Shown here one piece after another: positions 63,911-64,000 of a DNA stretch of 64,000 nt; the first letter of the stretch is position 1, and each line of letters opens with the position of its first letter. The position numbers were made by a program, and so were the translations under genes. The notes beneath the pieces were generated by a model. The model did not search any database. It worked only from the letters and a program-made list of their open reading frames with translations, and was not told the origin of the DNA. The stretch is from CAZEIW01 sp964512305 (GTDB taxonomy: Bacteria; Pseudomonadota; Gammaproteobacteria; Burkholderiales; Burkholderiaceae_F), in assembly GCA_964512305.1 (NCBI GenBank), contig CAZEIW010000046.1, positions 1-64,000 of the forward strand, read 5' to 3'.

Positions 63911-64000
63911 CTAAGGCACCTTCCCGTTCGGCGTGAGCTTGTCGACCACCTGCGGCAACACCGCCGAGAGCCTGGCCGCAAGATCCTGCGTGGAGAGCCC
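63911..64000 (-). CDS. yidB: YidB/DUF937 family protein, 3' end only
   Basis: Only the last 29 codons lie in the window: the protein ends LPQVVDKLTPNGKVP. The sequence LPxxVDKxTPNGxxP is the characteristic end of the DUF937 (YidB) family. It converges with the toxin gene. Start and upstream context are outside the window. Confidence 0.7.
   Translation of the reverse strand, partial: GLSTQDLAARLSAVLPQVVDKLTPNGKVP

Overview
The window is high-GC (mostly about 65-70 percent by eye) and looks like chromosomal DNA of a betaproteobacterium of Burkholderiales type. The reasons are an mto-like metal-oxidation cluster, a CbbR-controlled Calvin cycle operon, a DUF3014 protein, a complete LivKHMGF operon, IlvD/FAH/SDR sugar-acid genes and CCCCTCTCCCGC-type intergenic palindromes. 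No plasmid, phage or insertion-sequence genes are visible.

Layout. 1-9.6 kb: a partial unknown gene, a small membrane protein, a large membrane-embedded patatin-like lipase, a sensor kinase with a periplasmic binding domain, a thioredoxin-fold lipoprotein and an exported protein made of three repeats of one Cys-pair domain. 9.7-20.6 kb: a sugar-acid catabolic region (two SDR dehydrogenases, a DenD-like dehydrogenase, a DHDPS-family enzyme, an IlvD-type dehydratase, a CUT1 ABC sugar transporter, an FAH-family hydrolase). 21.1-28.2 kb: a divergent NRAMP-like transporter, the liv branched-chain amino-acid-type transporter and a DUF3014 protein. 28.4-30.0 kb: a likely persulfide/sulfur response group (DsrE-like protein, BigR-like ArsR repressor, Blh-like phosphatase/sulfurtransferase). 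30.1-35.5 kb: cbbR diverging from cbbF-cbbP-cbbT; RuBisCO is not in the window.

35.7-47.3 kb is the most striking part. A minus-strand module (six-heme cytochrome, four-cluster Fe-S protein, NrfD-type quinone-interacting subunit, then a diheme cytochrome) diverges from a plus-strand set in the order monoheme cytochrome, decaheme cytochrome, MtrB/PioB porin, NapC/CymA tetraheme cytochrome. This is the gene content of the mtoD-mtoA-mtoB-cymA cluster of Fe(II)-oxidising Sideroxydans. A thioredoxin and a small outer-membrane protein follow. Each divergent arm carries a near-perfect FNR/ANR box upstream, and a third perfect box lies ahead of the NRAMP-like gene. Electrons from an extracellular donor such as Fe(II) could enter through the porin-cytochrome conduit and reach the quinone pool through CymA and/or the NrfCD module, feeding NAD(P)H formation and the Calvin cycle. 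The opposite direction (metal reduction) cannot be excluded from sequence.

47.6-64 kb: a receiver-PAS-GGDEF-EAL protein with a degenerate GGDEF site, tRNA-Ser(UGA), a large repeat-bearing lipoprotein, a NarL-type regulator with a hybrid histidine kinase, then a 1948-residue three-enzyme fusion (GMC oxidoreductase, alpha/beta hydrolase, PhoD-like phosphatase). The end holds a Phd-type antitoxin with a zeta-type toxin behind a palindromic operator, and the 3' end of a YidB-family gene. The 50-62.5 kb part has visibly lower GC than the rest.
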